Part shown: positions 10,229 to 18,724 of the stretch, one piece after another
Position numbering within the stretch: the first letter of the stretch is position 1
How the letters are laid out: every line of letters begins with the position of its first letter
Source: Mastigocoleus sp. MO_188.B34
GTDB lineage: Bacteria > Cyanobacteriota > Cyanobacteriia > Cyanobacteriales > Nostocaceae
Direction: 5' to 3'
Assembly (NCBI RefSeq): GCF_030065675.1
Contig: NZ_JASJDK010000005.1
Coordinates: forward strand, 50,194 to 114,193
DNA: 64,000 nucleotides
Program-made: the position numbers and the translations under genes
Notes under the pieces: generated by a model
Told to the model about the DNA's origin: nothing
Database searches by the model: none
Seen by the model: only the letters and a program-made list of their open reading frames with translations

Positions 10229-10633
10229 TTAGAAGTTAAAAGATGAGTGTTCCTGTAATCGATAATTATCAATTATTTTTCGTACTTTTTCAGGATTAGG
10301 TATTCCATCTACTTGAATTTCAATTTCTGACTGACCAGCACTAGAAATTCCGATATTTCCAATATTAAATACTCTTTGAAAAGGAGTTTGCCAAACTTGG
10401 ACATTCCTCACATCGGAATGAAATATCTCATTCGTATATCTAGAAAGTATTCCCTTACTAAAGATTGTTCGTTTGTCTGTGACTGTTAAAGTCGTTTGAG
10501 CAACATCTAACCACCAGAAAAGTAGAATTAGCAGACCTAAGCCAAATGCAGCAATCAGAATTATGGCGAGCAAAAAACCAAGAGGGTTATTTCGGAACAT
10601 TGCTGGATGAGACTTGTATAGTTGTTTTTCCAT
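10229..10633 (-). CDS. Bacterial PH-domain (DUF304-like) membrane protein
   Basis: Small protein of about 134 residues. A hydrophobic segment (about 17-44) is followed by a beta-rich bacterial pleckstrin-homology domain: TLTVTDKRTIFSKGILSR, then EIFHSDVRNVQVWQTP, then IGISSAGQSEIEIQVDGI, ending in a helix (PEKVRKIIDNYR). This is the usual layout of cyanobacterial single-domain bPH2 proteins. The ATG at 10633 is assumed; an in-frame GTG at 10645 would add four residues, and neither has a strong ribosome-binding site. Cellular role unknown. Confidence 0.75.
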   Translation of the reverse strand: MEKQLYKSHPAMFRNNPLGFLLAIILIAAFGLGLLILLFWWLDVAQTTLTVTDKRTIFSKGILSRYTNEIFHSDVRNVQVWQTPFQRVFNIGNIGISSAGQSEIEIQVDGIPNPEKVRKIIDNYRLQEHSSFNF

Positions 10634-10649
10634 GACCAGTAACACCAGA

Positions 10650-10870
10650 GACGTGCGATATGAAGCTGTATAGCGCTACGCGCAAGTAAAAAGTCATTAG
10701 CGGAGCGTGTCCGTAGGACATAAGTCAAAAGTCATTAGCATCTAGCGCAGCGTACCGGATCCGCAGGTAGCACAGCTATAGGTATTGCGTGTCCGTAGGA
10801 CATAAGCCAAAAGTCAAAAGTCAAAACAGACCGCGCCAAAGGCGAGCAAAAGTCAAAAGCCTAATACGTA
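10650..10870. repeat. Repeat cluster with 'gtgtccgtaggacataag' and 'aaaagtca' units
   Basis: GTGTCCGTAGGACATAAG occurs twice (about 10707 and 10789), each embedded in AAAAGTCA direct repeats, with palindromic GC-rich pieces such as GTCCGTAGGAC. The cluster fills most of the gap before the ABC transporter gene. Confidence 0.75.
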
Positions 10871-11121
10871 TTGCTTTTAAGGTAAATATATGTCCTAACG
10901 TAACTTCGTAGTGCTATATGTTAAATATTTGGCGTTAAACTAGGGGTAACTCTTCAGCTTAGTTTAAATGTACCCCCATATATACTATTTGCTCAACCCC
11001 ACATTCCCAATTACCCATCCCCAATTACCAATTCCCCGATTCCGTATCACCTAACCATTCAGAAACTCCCCAAAACCTGATACCGTCTAACAAAGGAAAT
11101 CTTTAGTGTGGATGTGACGGC

Positions 11122-12849
11122 TTGAAAACTCGTTCTAATTACTGGCTATTAATACCCTATATCCGCCCCCAATGGCTAAATATTGTTAAGGGGTTTATTG
11201 GCATTATCGGTTATGTTATGGCGACTTTAACCTTAATGACTCTAGCGAAAAGATTAGCTACTTTGTTTGATTCGGGTAATGTGGTGGCGATCGCACAATT
11301 ATTGGGTGTTGTAACTGCTGTATTTCTGGTACGAGGCGTTTTTCAAGCAGTACAAGATATCTACATGGCGAAAGCTGCTTTAAGGGTCGCTTTTAATCTG
11401 CGCAAGCAAGTTTACGCACATTTACAAAAGCTAAATCTAAGTTACTTTGAAACAGCAAAGGCTGGCGATTTATCTTACCGTCTCACTGAAGATGTCGATC
11501 GCGTTGGGGAAGTAATACATAAAGTTTTTCACGATCTAATCCCCAGTTCTTTGCAGTTGGTTACAATTCCAATTTACATGATTTGGTTGAATTGGCAACT
11601 GACTCTAGCAATTCTAATAGTTGCACCAGTGATGGGAGCTTTAATTGGTTGGTTTGGCGAACGTCTGCAAAAGTTATCCCGTCGCAGTCAAAACCGGATT
11701 TCAGATTTATCAGCTATTCTCACAGAAGTGTTTAGTGGTATTCGGCTAATCCAAGCATTTGCAGCGGAAAACTATGAAATTAATAGATTTAGCCGGGAAG
11801 CGGAACGCAGTTTTCAAGCTAAATATTCCACCGAACGTCTCAAAGCGATCCAAATTCCCATCGCTGGATTTCTCGAAGCTGTAAGTGTCTTGTTAATAGT
11901 ATTTATCGGCGCGTGGTTAATTGCGAGTAATAATTTGACGGTACCGGATTTTATTAGTTATTTGACAGGTGGTGCATTGTTGATTGACCCCATCGGTCAC
12001 GTGACCAATAATTTCAATGAGTTTAAGCAGGGAGAAGCTTCTGTAGATCGGGTTTTTGAGTTACTAGAAATTGAACCAACAGTAGTAGATAAACCAAATG
12101 CTGTACCCCTTCCCCCAGTTGATGGCAAAGTAGAATATCGTCACGTATCCTTTGCTTATAAACCAGGCGAACCAGTCATCAATAATATTACTTTACTGGC
12201 AAAATCAGGGGAAGCGATCGCATTGGTGGGTTCTTCTGGTGCGGGTAAAACCACCTTTGTTAACTTACTACCAAGGTTTTACGATCCCCAACAAGGTCAA
12301 ATCTTAGTTGATGGGGTTGATATTCGCGATGTGTTATTACATAGTTTGCGGCGACAGATTGGAATAGTTCCCCAAGAAACCATTATGTTTTCTGGAACAA
12401 TCGCTGAAAATATCGCCTTTGGACAAACTGAATTTGATATGAAAGCTGTGGAATCAGCAGCAAAAATCGCCAACGCTCATCGATTTATCAGTCAATTACC
12501 CGATGGTTATTATACAGTGGTTGGCGAACGTGGGGTTAATTTATCTGGCGGACAGAGACAAAGAATTGCGATCGCCCGTGCAGTTTTGCTTAACCCGAGA
12601 ATTTTGATCTTGGATGAAGCGACATCTGCATTAGACTCAGAGTCGGAAGCGTTAGTACAAGAAGCACTAGAAAGACTAATGGAAGGAAGAACAGTCTTTA
12701 TTATTGCTCACCGCTTGAGTACCGTCAGAAGATGCGATCGTATTTTGGTTTTCGAGAAAGGAAAGATTGTCGAATCCGGAACTCACGAAGAGTTATTAGC
12801 TTTGGAATGTCGTTACGCTAAATTTTATGCTCAACAATTTAAGAATTGA
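11122..12849 (+). CDS. ABC exporter, fused permease and ATPase (MsbA/HepA type)
   Basis: Half-size ABC exporter of 575 residues. Six membrane helices occupy about 20-310. The nucleotide-binding domain follows, with Walker A GSSGAGKTT (370-378), Q-loop, signature LSGGQ (474-478), Walker B ILILDEA (494-500), D-loop SALD and H-loop His530. It works as a dimer to export a lipid, polysaccharide precursor or peptide. It resembles the large cyanobacterial family that includes heterocyst HepA, but I cannot assign the substrate. The start is TTG with no strong ribosome-binding site, so the N-terminus is uncertain by a few residues. Confidence 0.88.
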   Translation: MKTRSNYWLLIPYIRPQWLNIVKGFIGIIGYVMATLTLMTLAKRLATLFDSGNVVAIAQLLGVVTAVFLVRGVFQAVQDIYMAKAALRVAFNLRKQVYAHLQKLNLSYFETAKAGDLSYRLTEDVDRVGEVIHKVFHDLIPSSLQLVTIPIYMIWLNWQLTLAILIVAPVMGALIGWFGERLQKLSRRSQNRISDLSAILTEVFSGIRLIQAFAAENYEINRFSREAERSFQAKYSTERLKAIQIPIAGFLEAVSVLLIVFIGAWLIASNNLTVPDFISYLTGGALLIDPIGHVTNNFNEFKQGEASVDRVFELLEIEPTVVDKPNAVPLPPVDGKVEYRHVSFAYKPGEPVINNITLLAKSGEAIALVGSSGAGKTTFVNLLPRFYDPQQGQILVDGVDIRDVLLHSLRRQIGIVPQETIMFSGTIAENIAFGQTEFDMKAVESAAKIANAHRFISQLPDGYYTVVGERGVNLSGGQRQRIAIARAVLLNPRILILDEATSALDSESEALVQEALERLMEGRTVFIIAHRLSTVRRCDRILVFEKGKIVESGTHEELLALECRYAKFYAQQFKN

Positions 12850-12851
12850 TT

Positions 12852-12905
12852 TTGGGGATGGGTAATGAATGGGTAATGGGTAATTGGTAAGGGGTAATTG
12901 GTCAC
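12852..12905. repeat. Short tandem 'gggtaat/ggtaatt' heptamer repeats
   Basis: Runs of GGGTAAT and GGTAATT directly follow the ABC transporter stop. This is the short tandem repeat type seen at many intergenic sites in this window. Confidence 0.75.
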
Positions 12906-13034
12906 TCCTGACTTCTTACTCCTTACTTCTTCAATTGCTCCTAAAGCTTTAAGATTATTTATTTGTGCTTCCGTCAAACCTTTGGTATGAACAACATCCC
13001 TATAATGTCGCTTTTCTGATATGAAAAGATACAA
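12900..13034 (-). other. Possible remnant of a small gene
   Basis: A minus-strand frame from a TTG at 13034 encodes a protein-like segment (YRDVVHTKGLTEAQINNL then KALGAIEEV) and then runs straight into repeat-derived sequence. It could be the 5' part of a small gene whose 3' end was replaced by the repeat. There is no ribosome-binding site and no recognised family. Confidence 0.2.
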
Positions 13035-13173
13035 TTCTTGCTAGACAGTAGTTTTAGTCTGAAGCAATGAATCGTATCCATAGTGTTAATTAATATTCCA
13101 ATCTTAGTTTAATGTTTGAGCATGACCTTCAATTTCTTGTTTTCGGAAATTGAAAATATAGATTAAACAAACA

Positions 13174-13185
13174 TACACCGGTGTA
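13174..13185. repeat. 12-nt perfect palindrome TACACCGGTGTA
   Basis: It lies about 20 bp past the stop codon of the PEP-CTERM gene. It is too short to be a confident terminator and could be a protein-binding site. Confidence 0.4.
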
Positions 13186-13203
13186 CTGCTTAGTGTTTCC
13201 TCG

Positions 13204-14112
13204 CTAAGCTTTCTTCGTTTTACGTTGAGAAACCACCATACCTGCAACAGTTACTAAACCTAACATGACAGAGGGTTCTGGTACTGAGGTGGGAGGTACA
13301 CCAGCGAGTGTAACTTCGTAATTACCATTGTGGGATCTACCATCAAATTTTTCGGTTAACCCAGACTTACTAGCATTAAAACTGTAGAGATAATCAGTTA
13401 CACCTCTATAACTTACTTTTACAATTTCACTTGCTTGTATTGGTGCATTAGTGCTGCGAAATCTATTTACCATATTCCGTTCATCTTCACCCAAACCAGC
13501 CAGTAAAAAATCGGTGGCATCAAAGTGACCTGCTAATCCAATGCGAATTAAACCAGTACTGTCATCTTGGTTAACATAGGAAATATTTGGATCGCTGAAG
13601 CGTTGGAATCCTCCTTGATCGGCAAACATGTTTAAGGCTTGCGAGTATTGGTCTCGAAACATGCTATCAAGTAAAATTCCAAACCCGTTTGCTTGCAAGG
13701 CATCATTAAACCAACGTTGAGCAAATATCATACCACTAGCATCTCTACTTACCCAATCATCAATTGTTATGCTGCTTAATTTAATATCTTGACCGCCAAT
13801 TTTACCTTCTAAAGTAGTATTCTTTCTCCACTCATTCACATTAAATTCAGCTTTTTCGCTACTAGCTCTTAGCTCTACATTACCTGTAGGATCTGTTGCA
13901 TTACCACCTAAAACTTTTTGAAGGTTTTCTGGAGTTTTGTCGGTAGTAAATGTATTGGTAGCATCAGAATCATATACATAATAATCATTCGCTGCGGAGC
14001 CACCGATAGTAGCGTTAGTTAAACTACCTGCAAGTGCTGGAGCAGTAAACATTCCACCCATACCAGCAGCAATTGATGTAGCGAGTAACATTTTTTTAAC
14101 AGCACTTTTCAT
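13204..14112 (-). CDS. PEP-CTERM sorting-domain protein
   Basis: Exported protein of 302 residues. An N-terminal signal peptide ends near APALA. A beta-rich mature domain of unknown function follows. The C-terminal sorting signal is complete: VPEPS, a hydrophobic helix (VMLGLVTVAGMVV) and a basic tail (QRKTKKA). Such signals are processed by an exosortase/EpsH-type membrane enzyme, usually with exopolysaccharide production; no exosortase gene lies in this window. GAGGAGA and GGAAG upstream of the ATG support the start. The protein probably ends at the cell surface or in the sheath, which is inferred from the signal. Confidence 0.88.
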   Translation of the reverse strand: MKSAVKKMLLATSIAAGMGGMFTAPALAGSLTNATIGGSAANDYYVYDSDATNTFTTDKTPENLQKVLGGNATDPTGNVELRASSEKAEFNVNEWRKNTTLEGKIGGQDIKLSSITIDDWVSRDASGMIFAQRWFNDALQANGFGILLDSMFRDQYSQALNMFADQGGFQRFSDPNISYVNQDDSTGLIRIGLAGHFDATDFLLAGLGEDERNMVNRFRSTNAPIQASEIVKVSYRGVTDYLYSFNASKSGLTEKFDGRSHNGNYEVTLAGVPPTSVPEPSVMLGLVTVAGMVVSQRKTKKA

Positions 14113-14416
14113 CTTCCGGTCTCCTCAGAATTTTGATTGTTCGATTTAAAATTTTCTAAACTTGAAATTTTTTCCACTTAAATTTTTCTAAGATTTGTTC
14201 TGAAAAAAAACTTTGATTCTTATGAATACAATTTTTTTTTTGGTCTTATCTGATGTTTGTTATCCAAACACAAGTTTAGAAAATAAGGAGACTATATTGG
14301 GTGAAGGATTAATGGTTAGTTAATAAATAAAAGTTAAAAAAATAACTAAAACATTCCTTAACAATTACGTTTTTTTACTTATACATAGAATAAGTAGAGA
14401 TAAATGTTACTTACCA
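14113..14416. other. AT-rich upstream region of the PEP-CTERM gene
   Basis: About 300 bp with poly-T/A runs and no ORF. It presumably holds the PEP-CTERM gene promoter; no specific motif is recognised. Confidence 0.4.
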
Positions 14417-15016
14417 TTATGTCAGCAAAGATATCCCACTTTGCAAAGCAGATTCAAATTCCATAGAATTACGTACGATATTAATATTTTTTGGTTTTTC
14501 TGGATTGCTAACTAGTGGTTGCAATGAAAGTTCGTACCATGCAACATCACGCCAAGCACCATTTTTGTACCCAACTCTGTGATAAGTTCCAATTGGTTTA
14601 AATCCCATTTTTTCATGGAGTCGAGCACTACCTGGATTGGGGAGAGTCATGCCAGCATAGGCGTTAAAATAACCCTGAAGGACTAAAATTTTAAATAACG
14701 AAGTATACAAAGCTTGTCCAATACCAGAACGACGTTCTGTATCGCGAATATAAACGCTGACCTCAACAGACCACTGATAAGCTGCTCGTTGTCTATGAAG
14801 TCCTGCATAAACGTAACCTAATACTTGACCGTTTTGTTCGCAAACTAGCCATGGTAACTGTTGTAAAACAGAGTTAATGCGAGATATCATTTCATCTTGG
14901 CTAGGTGGTTCAACTTCAAAAGATACCACTGATGATGAATCGTTACAGAAAGGGGCGTAAATATCTAAAATTTGCACAGCATCACTTCCTGTAGCAAGCC
15001 TAATAATTGAAGACAC
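14417..15016 (-). CDS. GNAT N-acetyltransferase, phosphinothricin acetyltransferase-like
   Basis: GNAT fold of about 165 residues plus a C-terminal extension. The family pattern is clear: the IRLATGSDAVQILDIYAPF N-terminus, SVEVSVYI before the acetyl-CoA loop RRSGIGQALY, then GMTLPNPGSARLHEKMGF and WRDVAWYEL. These match the Pat/methionine-sulfoximine acetyltransferase subfamily, which acetylates small amino-acid analogues. The natural substrate is unknown. It lies 116 bp downstream of the RuBisCO-like gene on the same strand, with a palindromic repeat in between, so co-transcription is possible but not shown. Confidence 0.82.
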   Translation of the reverse strand: MSSIIRLATGSDAVQILDIYAPFCNDSSSVVSFEVEPPSQDEMISRINSVLQQLPWLVCEQNGQVLGYVYAGLHRQRAAYQWSVEVSVYIRDTERRSGIGQALYTSLFKILVLQGYFNAYAGMTLPNPGSARLHEKMGFKPIGTYHRVGYKNGAWRDVAWYELSLQPLVSNPEKPKNINIVRNSMEFESALQSGISLLT

Positions 15017-15077
15017 CGCAAAATAATCCTTTATCTGGTAGCCAATCTCATTAGTTCGGTTAGTTCTGATAAGTTAC

Positions 15078-15103
15078 GGAGACGGGACATGTCGCGTCTC
15101 TAC
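15078..15103. repeat. Palindromic repeat, GAGACGxGACAT family
   Basis: GGAGACGGGACATGTCGCGTC followed by TCTAC is the 28-nt palindrome of 803-830 with one arm mismatch. It lies between the RuBisCO-like and acetyltransferase genes. Confidence 0.75.
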
Positions 15104-15132
15104 AAGTTATTCATAGTTAATTGTTCAGCAAC

Positions 15133-16305
15133 TTAACTTCCATTACCCCATTTTTCCACTGCTTTTCGCAATACCCCATCAGGTAAGTTTTCCAAATTAA
15201 AAGATTCACCTTTATTGAATCGCTCCAAAGCTGCAAAAAATGCTTTGACCCCGGATGCAGGACCATCGGGATGATCCATAATTCCAGTACCTGCATTCAA
15301 GATGACATCTTGACCATAATCGCTTATGGCTTTGGGGACAATACCTGGATGAATACCTGCTGAAGGAACGGGAAAAACATTGCGATCGCACAAAATATCT
15401 CTAATTTTGGCTTCTTCTAACTTATCAAAAGGTAAACTACCGTAATGTGCAGGATACAAGACAGCATCAGCACCACCATAAGCCATCAGAGTTCCAAGTA
15501 CTACTGAATATGCCATACCATAATTAGGGGCTGCACACATCGCTCCTGCAAAGGCTGGATGTGTAAAAATAGGAACATTTATCTCTGCATCAGCAGCTAA
15601 GGCTTGTAACACTGAAAAGCCATAGGAAAGAACATTAACTAAAAGTGCATTTGCACCTTCACGAACTAATAAACGTGCTTTATCTAGTAACTTGTCAGCA
15701 CTACCGGTGACATTAACTGCATATAGCACAGTACGTTCGGTTTCCTGCTTCATAGCATCAATAATTGGGCGACAAGCCTTCAAGCGTTCTAATGTTGGTG
15801 CGACATCCAAATCGCCGAGAATTTCATCATCTTTGATAATATCTAACCCTGCAAAAGCAACTTCCTTGAAAATCGCTCCATGGTCTTGAGCAGAAAGTCC
15901 CAATGCAGGTTTAAAAATCGCCATAATTAGGGGACGGTCAAACACGCCAAGTTTTTCTCGAATACCAGTAATCCCAAATTGTGGTCTTAAACCATATTCT
16001 TGTGGAAGACGCACTGCAATAACTTTTGCTGCTCCAGCCATGGAATACTTACCAAAAATCATCGTCACTAGGCTGGAAATATCATTTTCTACATTTTTTT
16101 CCGGAAAGCGAATCGTAGCGATACTTTGACCTGTTACTTCATCAGTTTTAACAGAGATAACCTCTCCCAAATGGGATTTTAAAGTTGCTTCGCGATCGCT
16201 AAAACGGGCATTCCAAGTACCTGCAGTTTGCCCGACGGCGATAATCTTAGCTTGTTTTTGGGCACCTACACCCGCAGGGAAACGATAATCAACTTCTATT
16301 GTCAT
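15133..16305 (-). CDS. mtnW: RuBisCO-like protein (form IV), probable DK-MTP-1-P enolase
   Basis: Protein of 390 residues with the RuBisCO large-subunit fold: an N-terminal alpha/beta domain (1-115) and a TIM barrel. IFKPALGLS keeps the first active-site lysine (about 132). GLDIIKDDE keeps the carbamylated lysine and metal-binding acids (about 158-161), and SAGIH matches the later phosphate-site region. It is shorter than real RuBisCO, and the second loop lysine (KPK) is replaced by KPA, so it should not fix CO2. Similar proteins act as 2,3-diketo-5-methylthiopentyl-1-phosphate enolase in methionine salvage. No other mtn gene is in the window, so the exact reaction and gene symbol are tentative. 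Confidence 0.85.
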   Translation of the reverse strand: MTIEVDYRFPAGVGAQKQAKIIAVGQTAGTWNARFSDREATLKSHLGEVISVKTDEVTGQSIATIRFPEKNVENDISSLVTMIFGKYSMAGAAKVIAVRLPQEYGLRPQFGITGIREKLGVFDRPLIMAIFKPALGLSAQDHGAIFKEVAFAGLDIIKDDEILGDLDVAPTLERLKACRPIIDAMKQETERTVLYAVNVTGSADKLLDKARLLVREGANALLVNVLSYGFSVLQALAADAEINVPIFTHPAFAGAMCAAPNYGMAYSVVLGTLMAYGGADAVLYPAHYGSLPFDKLEEAKIRDILCDRNVFPVPSAGIHPGIVPKAISDYGQDVILNAGTGIMDHPDGPASGVKAFFAALERFNKGESFNLENLPDGVLRKAVEKWGNGS

Positions 16306-16314
16306 TGCTAATGG

Positions 16315-16420
16315 GAATTGGTAATTGGTAATTGGTAGTCGTGATTAGTTATAAGTTTATAAGTTACTAATCCCCAGTCGCCAATCCCCAATCCCCAATC
16401 CCCAGTCGCCAATCCCAAAT
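16315..16420. repeat. Short tandem heptamer repeats (ggtaatt / ccccaat)
   Basis: TGGTAATTGGTAATTGG is followed by repeated CCAATCCCCAAT and CCCCAGTCGCCAAT units. They fill the gap between the RuBisCO-like gene and cytM. Confidence 0.8.
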
Positions 16421-16427
16421 CGCCGAC

Positions 16428-16802
16428 CTAAAGACTTTCTAAAAAATTTAAAAGGTCAGCCATTTCCTGAGGATTAGGCTGAAACTTTGGCATCGGAGGG
16501 GTTTCACCACTAACGACTTGTTGAATTAACCCAAAACGAGACTTACGTCTTGATACCCCTTGTAAGCTAGGACCAACGCTTCCATTTGCCTCTAAGCCAT
16601 GACAACCAGCACAATTAATTTGAAAGATAGCGTGTCCTTGAACTGGATCGCCATCCAATGACAAAACTGTTTTGATATACGGATCGGAAGCCCGAGCCAA
16701 ATTAACTGCAAAAACGACCAATAGGACTGCTAGCACAAGGGCTAGAGCCGTCAAAAAAATGCGCTGTATTAGAGCTTCGGGTTTAGCGATCTGATTATTC
16801 AA
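16428..16802 (-). CDS. cytM: Cytochrome cM (membrane-anchored c-type cytochrome)
   Basis: A short N-terminus is followed by one membrane helix (about 15-35) and a small class I cytochrome c domain with haem motif CAGCH (Cys64, Cys67, His68) and probable axial Met in PPMPKF (Met104). This matches cytochrome cM, a low-abundance cyanobacterial cytochrome linked to respiration/photosynthesis regulation. The open frame extends to an ATG at 17000, but that stretch has no homologous character and runs into the petG start region. I prefer the TTG at 16802 (NNQIAKPEALIQR follows), giving 124 residues; the exact start is uncertain. It is divergent from petG. Confidence 0.82.
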   Translation of the reverse strand: MNNQIAKPEALIQRIFLTALALVLAVLLVVFAVNLARASDPYIKTVLSLDGDPVQGHAIFQINCAGCHGLEANGSVGPSLQGVSRRKSRFGLIQQVVSGETPPMPKFQPNPQEMADLLNFLESL

Positions 16803-17012
16803 CGGATTTGTTGCTATGGTCGAGGTTTGCCAGAAAATATTAATTTCATACACATAGCTTAAAAGTTCTTGATTTTGTCTGCAAGCGCGTGGAGGAATTT
16901 TATAGGTTTCTTTAAGAGCTGAAAATCTATCAATGAAGCCCTTATAACCCAATTTGGTAGAATCAGAATCGTGAATTAATTTGTTTACTAATCGCAACAA
17001 AGGAGTTGTCTG

Positions 17013-17126
17013 GTGGTTGAACCTTTACTCTGTGGAATTGTTCTTGGTTTAGTTTTCGTCACCCTTGGCGGACTATTTTACAAAGCATATGATCAATACA
17101 AGCGTGGCAACCAACTAGGTTTGTAA
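17013..17126 (+). CDS. petG: Cytochrome b6f complex subunit PetG
   Basis: Thirty-seven codons starting at [23 protein letters not shown], then [17 protein letters not shown]. This is the classic PetG pattern: one transmembrane helix followed by the YKRxNxLG tail. PetG is a small, essential structural subunit of the b6f complex in the thylakoid membrane. AGGAG at 17001-17005, eight bases upstream, fixes the GTG start. It is divergent from cytM with about 210 bp between the two starts, so the two electron-transport genes may share a control region. It is too short for usual ORF cut-offs. A hairpin follows the stop. Confidence 0.95.
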   Translation: MVEPLLCGIVLGLVFVTLGGLFYKAYDQYKRGNQLGL

Positions 17127-17145
17127 GTCATATCAGGACTAACTG

Positions 17146-17165
17146 GGGCGCAATTGCTTGCGCCC
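17146..17165 (+). terminator. Hairpin downstream of petG
   Basis: GGGCGCAA, loop TTGC and TTGCGCCC form a perfect 8-bp stem 19 bp after the petG stop, followed by a weak T-containing tract (TTAATACTT). Confidence 0.65.
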
Positions 17166-17267
17166 TTAATACTTCAAATAAGTGTTTTCCCTTCATATTT
17201 ATTAAAAAATTTACTCATTTAGAATCTGGATATGACCTGTTTTGGCAGCTATGATATCTGTCGAGGT

Positions 17268-17316
17268 GGTAATTGGTAATTGGTAATTGGTAATTGGTAA
17301 TTGGTAATTGGTAATT
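17268..17316. repeat. Seven perfect copies of GGTAATT
   Basis: Seven head-to-tail copies of the heptamer GGTAATT just past the rsmD stop codon. This is a clean example of the short tandem repeats common in Nostocales genomes. Confidence 0.95.
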
Positions 17317-17324
17317 GCTAATCC

Positions 17325-17870
17325 CTAATCCCCATTCCTATAGAAAGTTAATCCCGTACTACCATAGGTTTTTTCACGGCAAATACTCCAGCCAGAGATT
17401 ACAGGTGATGTCCAACCCTTGGAACTGTGTTCCACTGCAATTTCACCTTCCGATTCTAAAATTTGGTTGAGAGATATTTTTTCCAAGACAGGTTGGTATA
17501 AACCACTTGCATAGGGTGGATCAAAATAAATTCTGCTGAACTGCTGTCCTTTAAGTTTTTCTAATTGCGATAGTAGATCGCCCTGTAAAATTTCAAATTT
17601 TTGCTCGTCGTTAGCAAATTGCTGCCAGTTTTCTTTTATTACGCTGCAAGCACGGCGAGATTTTTCGATACCTACTACCAAACTCGCCCCTCGACATAAA
17701 GCTTCTGCACCCATAGAACCGGTTCCGGTGCACAAGTCCAACCAACTACAATCAGTAATTGTACCCTGCCAAATATTGAAAACTGCTTCTCTTACACGTG
17801 CAACCGTCGGTCTTGTTTCTTTACCCGGTAGCGTTTTCAGCTGACGATTACCGTAAATTCTCAGACTCAT
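17325..17870 (-). CDS. rsmD: 16S rRNA (guanine(966)-N2)-methyltransferase RsmD
   Basis: Rossmann-fold SAM methyltransferase of 181 residues, the usual RsmD length. The SAM-binding motif I is DLCTGTGSMGAEAL and the catalytic motif IV is DPPY in YFDPPYASGLY. RIYGNRQLKTLPG near the start and RPTVARVREAVFNIW are typical of the family. It methylates G966 of 16S rRNA during small-subunit assembly. It lies 160 bp downstream of hisH on the same strand. Confidence 0.9.
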   Translation of the reverse strand: MSLRIYGNRQLKTLPGKETRPTVARVREAVFNIWQGTITDCSWLDLCTGTGSMGAEALCRGASLVVGIEKSRRACSVIKENWQQFANDEQKFEILQGDLLSQLEKLKGQQFSRIYFDPPYASGLYQPVLEKISLNQILESEGEIAVEHSSKGWTSPVISGWSICREKTYGSTGLTFYRNGD

Positions 17871-18030
17871 ACTTTATATTTTTCGGACTCGGGACAATTT
17901 GCATCACAAACTTTGCCTCACTTCAACCCAATTACAGAAAAGTAAAGTTATCACAGACATAAAACTGTAATTATTTAAAGTGGGCGCAAATATCCCAATA
18001 TTTTAATCTAAGTTGTCGAAAATAAATGTA

Positions 18031-18666
18031 TTAAACCATAACTTTTTCTCTAACCTGAGATACAAAATTTGACAGAATTTGCAATCCAATATTAGAAGAT
18101 TTTTCCGGATGGAACTGTACAGCCATTAAATTGTCTTTAGCAATTGCAGCTGTTACAGTTTGATTTCCGTGAGTAATATTAGCTGCAGAAATTTTTGGAT
18201 CTATGGGGTCAACGTAAAAAGAATGAACAAAATAAACCCATGGTCTGGAAGGTAAATGCTCCCATAAAGTTGATTTTTGTTGGGTTATTTCGAGCTGATT
18301 CCAACCCATATGAGGAATTGTAATTCCTGCTTCTGGATGGAAACGTTTTACTTTTCCGGGAATAATTCCTAATCCCCGTTCAACACCTTCTTCACTAGAT
18401 TCAAAGAGAATTTGCAATCCTAAACAAATACCTAAGAATGGTTTACCTGATGCAATAACTGATTTTATTGGACCTTCTAAACCTCGATTTCGCAAGTTTC
18501 GCATTGCGGGGTCAAAAGCTCCAACACCTGGTAAAACAACGGCATCTGCTCTTTCTAAATCCTTAGAATAATCTGTAATTTTTGGAATAGCTCCTGCTTT
18601 TTCTAATCCTTTACAGACTGAGTGCAAATTACCCATCTCGTAATCTACGATTGCAATTACAGCCAT
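18031..18666 (-). CDS. hisH: Imidazole glycerol phosphate synthase, glutamine amidotransferase subunit HisH
   Basis: Class I glutamine amidotransferase of 211 residues. Nucleophile Cys81 lies in GICLGLQ, with His186 and Glu188 in QFHPEKS. VDYEMGNLHSV at the N-terminus and the PHMGWNQ segment are HisH hallmarks. It supplies ammonia to HisF to make imidazole glycerol phosphate and AICAR in histidine biosynthesis. HisF is not in the window. Upstream it is divergent from a C15-like peptidase gene with only 58 bp between the starts. Confidence 0.95.
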   Translation of the reverse strand: MAVIAIVDYEMGNLHSVCKGLEKAGAIPKITDYSKDLERADAVVLPGVGAFDPAMRNLRNRGLEGPIKSVIASGKPFLGICLGLQILFESSEEGVERGLGIIPGKVKRFHPEAGITIPHMGWNQLEITQQKSTLWEHLPSRPWVYFVHSFYVDPIDPKISAANITHGNQTVTAAIAKDNLMAVQFHPEKSSNIGLQILSNFVSQVREKVMV

Positions 18667-18724
18667 TTGCCTGCTCCCGATAAATTTATTATGGAGGGTA
18701 TTTCTATTGTAAATAAAATTTTTT

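Noticed and set aside
15133..16305. Functional RuBisCO large subunit
   Set aside because: It is too short, lacks the second loop lysine, and there is no rbcS or rbcX beside it; form IV fits better.
16803..17000. N-terminal extension of cytochrome cM from the ATG at 17000
   Set aside because: The 66 extra residues do not resemble a cytochrome or signal and run up to the petG ribosome-binding site; a start just before the anchor helix fits the family.
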